DNA of 64,000 bases from Phorcus lineatus (Eukaryota; Mollusca; Gastropoda; Trochida; Trochidae). Position 1 is the stretch's first letter. Every line of letters starts with the position of its first letter. The notes below the pieces were generated by a model that ran no database searches, was not told the origin of the DNA, and saw only the letters and a list, made by a program, of their open reading frames with translations. The stretch lies in the NCBI GenBank assembly GCA_921293015.1, contig OV121091.1:35882839-35946838 (forward strand). The letters are read 5' to 3'. The position numbers were made by a program, and so were the translations under genes. Positions 60,601-64,000 of the stretch are shown one piece after another.

Positions 60601-62482
60601 ACTGCCCTCAAAAGACGATACTTTATTGAAGCAATTTGCATTGAAGAAACACAGGGAAAGAATTGAATCCCATAAAGCTAGAGAGAAATTGCATCCCAAT
60701 AATGTTGGACATTTCCAGTGCACAGAATGTGGCCAGGAGTTCAAATTGAAGCAGTCTCTGTATCGACATCATTCCATCAAGCATGGCAAATCTAGGCACC
60801 AGTGTGAGGTATGTCAGAAGAGGTTCTTCACACCCAGTGAACTGACCAGACACATGCTCACACACACAGGGGAGAGATCGTTCCAGTGTGAACACTGTCC
60901 CAGGGCCTTCTATCATGAGTACGGGTTGAAGAGGCATCTTAAAATCCACATTGCAAAGGAAAGTCTTGCCCACGGATGCAATGTCTGTGGAAAGAAGTTC
61001 ACTGAAGCCTGTTATCTCAGGGATCATATGAGAAGGCACACAGGAGAGAAACCATTTAAATGTGATAATTGTGGAAAAGCTTATATAACAAAAAATCTTC
61101 TAAAGCAACACATGGTTGTTCATGGACCATTGAATTATTTTTGTGAATTGTGTGGTAAAGGCTTTGCTCGAGTAAGTAACTTTAATGCTCACATGCGTAA
61201 ACATGAAAATAAATCCAATGGTTACACATATCTTTGTGATGACTGTGGACAATCTTTCACCAGCCAATCAGGTCTAAAAAAACACAAGTTCAAACATCTT
61301 GGGATCAGGAACTTCAAGTGTCAGCACCCTGGATGTATAAAGACCTTTTTTTTCAAACAACAGCTGAGAAATCATCAGAAATCACACACAGATTTCACTC
61401 CATATCAATGTGATACATGTGGGAAATCTTTCAAATATAACACTTCTTTCTATAACCATCTTCGTTCACACAGAGCTGTACCTCCAATGTCCTGCCAGAT
61501 ATGTGGAAAACAATTTTTGACTGCCTTTAGACTTAACAGGCACATGGAACATCACCTGGGAGACAGGAGTCTGGAGTGTGATCAATGCGAGAAGCGCTTC
61601 ATCACCCAGTCTGACCTAAACTATCACAAGAAGCAGCATGAGGCAATCTACGAGTGCCACGAGTGTCAGAGAGTCTTCAAGTTGGAGACTAGACTGAGGA
61701 CTCACATGAGAGTCCACCAGGGTCCAGAGAGAGTCAAGTGTCCAAGATGTGACATCTATTACAAGGATATCTTGTATCTGCAGACAACTCATTTTAAGTT
61801 TTGTGACACAAAGAAAGTATGTCCATTCTGTGGACGCAAGTTCCTAAACATCAGAAACCTTCAAAGTCACATTGGAGTACACACTGGCAAGCGACCTCAT
61901 GAGTGTACAGAATGTGGATCAGCATTCACTTCTTTGGAATTTCTTGAGAAACATAAGGAACGTCATAAGAATAAAAGATATCCATGCAATATTTGTGAGA
62001 AAGGTTTCAACAGAGTTTCAGATCTACATAAACATGAGGACATTCATAAAAAGAAGGAAGAAGAGAAGCAGAAGGTTGAAGTTTACAAGAACAGACTCCT
62101 GCAAGATGGAGCGCTCAAGAGAGACCAAGCACAAGTGACAACAGCCTCAACCAATTTTGTTCAGACGGTGAATGATCTGCTGGTGACCCAAAGTGGTGAG
62201 CAAACAGGACAAGACATCTTGGCACTGGCTGCTGCCAGCATCATCCAGAACGAGAGCATTAAGGGAGAGGAAGGAGCGGTTGTTCAGTACGTCCATGACG
62301 GGGCTCAGCTGGATCAGGACTACAGCCATGTGGTGGAGCTGGAGACCTCGTCTATCATCCAGGACCACTGTGTCCCCGTCAGCTCTGAGCAGGTTATCCT
62401 TACAACCATCGACACAAGTCATCTCTCTGGACATGAGGGAAATGAGATTCTAATGGTGGCCATGATACCAGACCAACAGTAG
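57668..62482 (+). CDS. Large 29-unit C2H2 zinc-finger protein
   Basis: 1604 residues in one exon; the start has A at -3 and G at +4. The N-terminus has paired CxxC motifs (Cys70/73 and Cys97/100), perhaps a zinc-ribbon or ZAD-like fold. A basic, disordered, Lys/Ser-rich stretch follows, then an acidic run (about 336-390, EEEEDE...). C2H2 fingers lie in three clusters: 458-621 (6), 765-971 (7) and 1018-1460 (16). Most fit C-x2-C-x12-H-x3-H; several are degenerate or C2HC (units 1, 7 and 26), and one has C-x4-C (unit 21). TGEKP-type linkers join many fingers. A basic KKRGRKSK (about 642) could be a nuclear signal. The Gln/acidic, finger-free C-terminus (about 1475-1604) looks like an activation or interaction tail. 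It is a probable nuclear DNA-binding regulator; I recognise no named orthologue. Confidence 0.95.
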   Translation: MAEDTRKVTPSLKCSVVDTKITGSHDVEFCISVHIEEGQSPTFIELMRKGLIELKNINFVDSEKSVPKCCRTCEGDMLSKQKELGLTISVTDSETLCKKCKVQNSEKLTPSRRSLRAKKAPARLTESEKSSPKTESVDRAVDNGAVPEKDVSSNCGKVDQSDSILPQICGKDCPEKVDNSKEAVIPDFEPDSISDVNTPATKYVYDSSKERSDESSLNVRRSSRRSKSRFSRNNSGNGKESDSPFVYFDIKSKPEKKAVRSLLETQDQQGKEKTSPATKIKIKEPSRKRKLEQKGKTEDVNTDEHSKDKKMETAVRKDNMEEPNKKQKLETNEKNGSDDVVEEEEDEVLTLHLSDSEKEVEESDQEEVYQDDEDADPDFIVEENVENQNEIDHDEILKEYISKLKAAGSIKQELNHAHIDTNVKVKTEKETVQYNFIPNQVKIMKVTVPEVHQEDFPCHICSKSYVLKRYLNRHLNKAGSEPVLCDICGAKFHCQKEVDQHKLVHTGEHPFLCDVCNKCFPTLSKADKHVKNHLPPHEKPNICPDCGKGFTKEHALREHRLIHAKVKPYQCDKCDAKFAARYLLHAHLKYHSSRVYTCYTCNRVYKVFASLKEHLQIYKDHYTEDKPEPIQKVPFSPLDQPKKRGRKSKNLVDMKIDELKKAEARIDAKELINEGEKDQVELNKRSTKRLSVMFQRDCLNLISVDTLEVGDNKLDWNGEDEDYGKDLEELSESEVKAKVGDEDGDEAEITLKKKGISRSNVNFPCKICFRRYTRKVALFKHYGKCGKVCFPCDKCSAKFHSKRDRKQHQLLHSGEHPFQCKVCYKSFVNLSKCKTHTATHLPTNRKPFTCDICSKAYAYASLLEKHKNIHSKKNLIKCHLCPMSFTTKNAHGRHMDIHNGAVYKCDTCGKEYKYPSSLKDHLRTLNHISYDERIIASTLKKECIDPVKFMCDICGQCLKSVNSFNAHQKNHKLSSIGKLPSKDDTLLKQFALKKHRERIESHKAREKLHPNNVGHFQCTECGQEFKLKQSLYRHHSIKHGKSRHQCEVCQKRFFTPSELTRHMLTHTGERSFQCEHCPRAFYHEYGLKRHLKIHIAKESLAHGCNVCGKKFTEACYLRDHMRRHTGEKPFKCDNCGKAYITKNLLKQHMVVHGPLNYFCELCGKGFARVSNFNAHMRKHENKSNGYTYLCDDCGQSFTSQSGLKKHKFKHLGIRNFKCQHPGCIKTFFFKQQLRNHQKSHTDFTPYQCDTCGKSFKYNTSFYNHLRSHRAVPPMSCQICGKQFLTAFRLNRHMEHHLGDRSLECDQCEKRFITQSDLNYHKKQHEAIYECHECQRVFKLETRLRTHMRVHQGPERVKCPRCDIYYKDILYLQTTHFKFCDTKKVCPFCGRKFLNIRNLQSHIGVHTGKRPHECTECGSAFTSLEFLEKHKERHKNKRYPCNICEKGFNRVSDLHKHEDIHKKKEEEKQKVEVYKNRLLQDGALKRDQAQVTTASTNFVQTVNDLLVTQSGEQTGQDILALAAASIIQNESIKGEEGAVVQYVHDGAQLDQDYSHVVELETSSIIQDHCVPVSSEQVILTTIDTSHLSGHEGNEILMVAMIPDQQ

Positions 62483-62790
62483 AAAGTCAGAAACTGTCAA
62501 TGAAAACGAGTGTTACCATAGCATCCTATCCATAAATGTTAAAGTAATCTCTCTGGCCAGGAGGGAAGCAAGATTCTGATGATGGCAATAATTCCAGACA
62601 AACAGTGAGCTGTTTCTTTACCATGTTGGTACTTTGACTGATAACTTTAGATAGGAACAGTAAGAAGCCGTGGTTGTCCATCATGGACACCAGTAATTTT
62701 TCTGGACTCATGATGAGGTCCATTCACTCCCAACAGAGGTAGCTCTATCATAAATTTCTATACAATCTCTGTCATAATAAAGGTTTCTCT
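62483..62790 (+). other. 3' UTR with decayed copies of the protein's C-terminal end
   Basis: 62543-62608 matches the last coding stretch 62417-62482 at about 52 of 66 positions by hand count. It still reads SNLSGQEGSKILMMAIIPDK-Q-stop beside the true SHLSGHEGNEILMVAMIPDQ-Q-stop. A third, shorter copy at 62692-62742 reads SNFSGLMMRS... to a stop. In-frame stops (TAG 62480, TGA 62501) precede them, so they are not translated from the main ORF. An AATAAA poly(A) signal is at 62776-62781. Confidence 0.75.
62776..62781 (+). terminator. Candidate polyadenylation signal AATAAA
   Basis: First canonical AATAAA downstream of the zinc-finger stop codon, about 295 bp after it, within a plausible 3' UTR length. 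Longer UTR forms are possible. Confidence 0.4.
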
Positions 62791-64000
62791 GTCTATACAT
62801 TTAGAAATCTGATTGGATGCTATCAAAGTTAGTTGTGCAATCAGCGACGCTGTTTCAAAAGTAATCATTCAAATCGCCCAAGTTATTTCTGTAAGCTTTT
62901 GGAAAGCTAACTTTATTCGAATATGCACTTTCCATTTTCAGTCTTTGCAGAACACATAACTTTATTTAGCAACTGCATCATTGTATAGGCTTGTGTGACA
63001 ACAAATATGTTAGGATAAACACATGTATAGGAATTTATTTAGGAGCTACCTCTATGAAGAGAGAATGAGTGAGGTCGTTTTATGAAATTGTGATTGATGT
63101 AGTTGTGGTTATGTTACTGTCCCCTCAGAGATGCAGACTTACTCATCAGACTTCAGTTCAGACCTGTAATTTGTAACACATACTGTCAGAACAACGTCAC
63201 CTCCTTCAAGAATTAATATCAGTAGAAAGACAAGGATTGAGATACTTTTGGTCCTAGACAAACTGTGAGATTGACAATGTCTAATGGTGCTTCAATTCAC
63301 ATTCCTTTTGTCAAAATAATAACTATGTTATTTACAGAACAATATACTTTTTTTTATCACAAATCTCAGTATGTAAATATATGATCGTGGGAGTACATCA
63401 CTTTCCAGCATCTAACACTGCATGATAAACATAATTATGTAAATGTTATTATGAAATGCTACCAAATAGATAGAGATAGCATTTAATTGTCCAGTCTCAC
63501 TATATTGCTTTATGTCATAGTCTCTGTAAGCTTTCTTCAGTACATGTATATAATGTTTACTAAGGTATTTCTGTTTTGGTAGAGTTGTGACGAAACAAAC
63601 ATTTCACTCAATTGATTTAATACCACACATTTTTAAAAATACCCCTTTCAGGTGTTTTTTAAAAAACCCAAAACAAAGTCCTTGATTTTAATGCAAATAC
63701 ACAATTTAATCTATGATATGTATCATTATACAGAAGACACATAAAGTATCTTTCATCTCAATACTTTATTTTTATATTAATTTGTCACAAGTCTTATGTT
63801 TTGTTTTGGCTTAGTTACAGGTCTCGGGTGTGTTTTATTGTCACAAGAATACTAGAGTGCCAATACAACAGATCTGAGACAATAATCTCAGTTAAAGCAA
63901 AAATACTTAATGACAATATTTTTAAGCAACCTCTGTCCATTTCATTTTCACTGCAGTAGAGATTTCATTGTACCATAAGCAGGAATTATGATTTTGATTG
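62791..64000. other. Non-coding DNA downstream of the zinc-finger gene
   Basis: AT-rich with no ORF or clear repeat; it may be an extended 3' UTR or intergenic sequence. Confidence 0.4.

Noticed and set aside
62480..62608. Stop-codon readthrough extending the zinc-finger protein into the UTR copy
   Set aside because: The copy is in the same frame, but a second stop (TGA at 62501) intervenes six codons after the TAG.

Overview
This is AT-rich eukaryotic (animal) DNA. Three things point to a lophotrochozoan, most likely a mollusc: a repeat beginning with GTGAGTGAGTGAGT near 32.2 kb, a tRNA-derived SINE family ending in repeats of CACCT, and very many short inverted-repeat (MITE-like) elements. 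The species cannot be fixed from the sequence alone. No prokaryotic or organellar features are seen.

Layout. Positions 1-49 kb have no long open reading frame. They hold dispersed repeats: tandem arrays, SINEs, MITEs, poly-C/G runs, a (GAT)n tract and a (TA)n tract. Within this apparent desert I find up to seven short, GC-richer segments on the minus strand bounded by good splice signals (40.7, 34.9, 26.8, 17.6, 14.3, 5.9 and 5.2 kb). The 40.7 kb segment has an ATG preceded by an in-frame stop. I read these as candidate exons of a large, small-exon, minus-strand gene that runs off the left edge; its reading frame and identity are unresolved.

Positions 52,076-56,648 hold an apparently intact tyrosine-recombinase retrotransposon (DIRS order, Ngaro/PAT-like) on the minus strand. 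Its parts are A1 repeat, gag-like ORF, RT/RNase H ORF, tyrosine recombinase ORF, then B1-A2, spacer and B2. The paired repeats are identical by eye, so the insertion looks young. The gag-to-RT overlap carries a textbook A_AAA_AAC -1 slippery heptamer in the correct phase. The A repeat carries NRF1-like and YY1-like motifs where a promoter would sit.

A pair of TTAA-flanked MITEs (49.4 and 56.9 kb) brackets the retrotransposon. Just right of the second copy is the only confident host gene: a plus-strand, 1604-residue, 29-unit C2H2 zinc-finger protein encoded in one long exon (CDS 57,668-62,482) with a splice acceptor at 57,604. Its first six-finger block is duplicated within the protein. Its last ~21 codons recur, decayed, at least twice in the downstream 3' UTR.

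The main interest lies in the complete YR retrotransposon and its frameshift signal, the duplicated finger block, the C-terminal tail copies in the 3' UTR, and the hidden multi-exon gene on the left.
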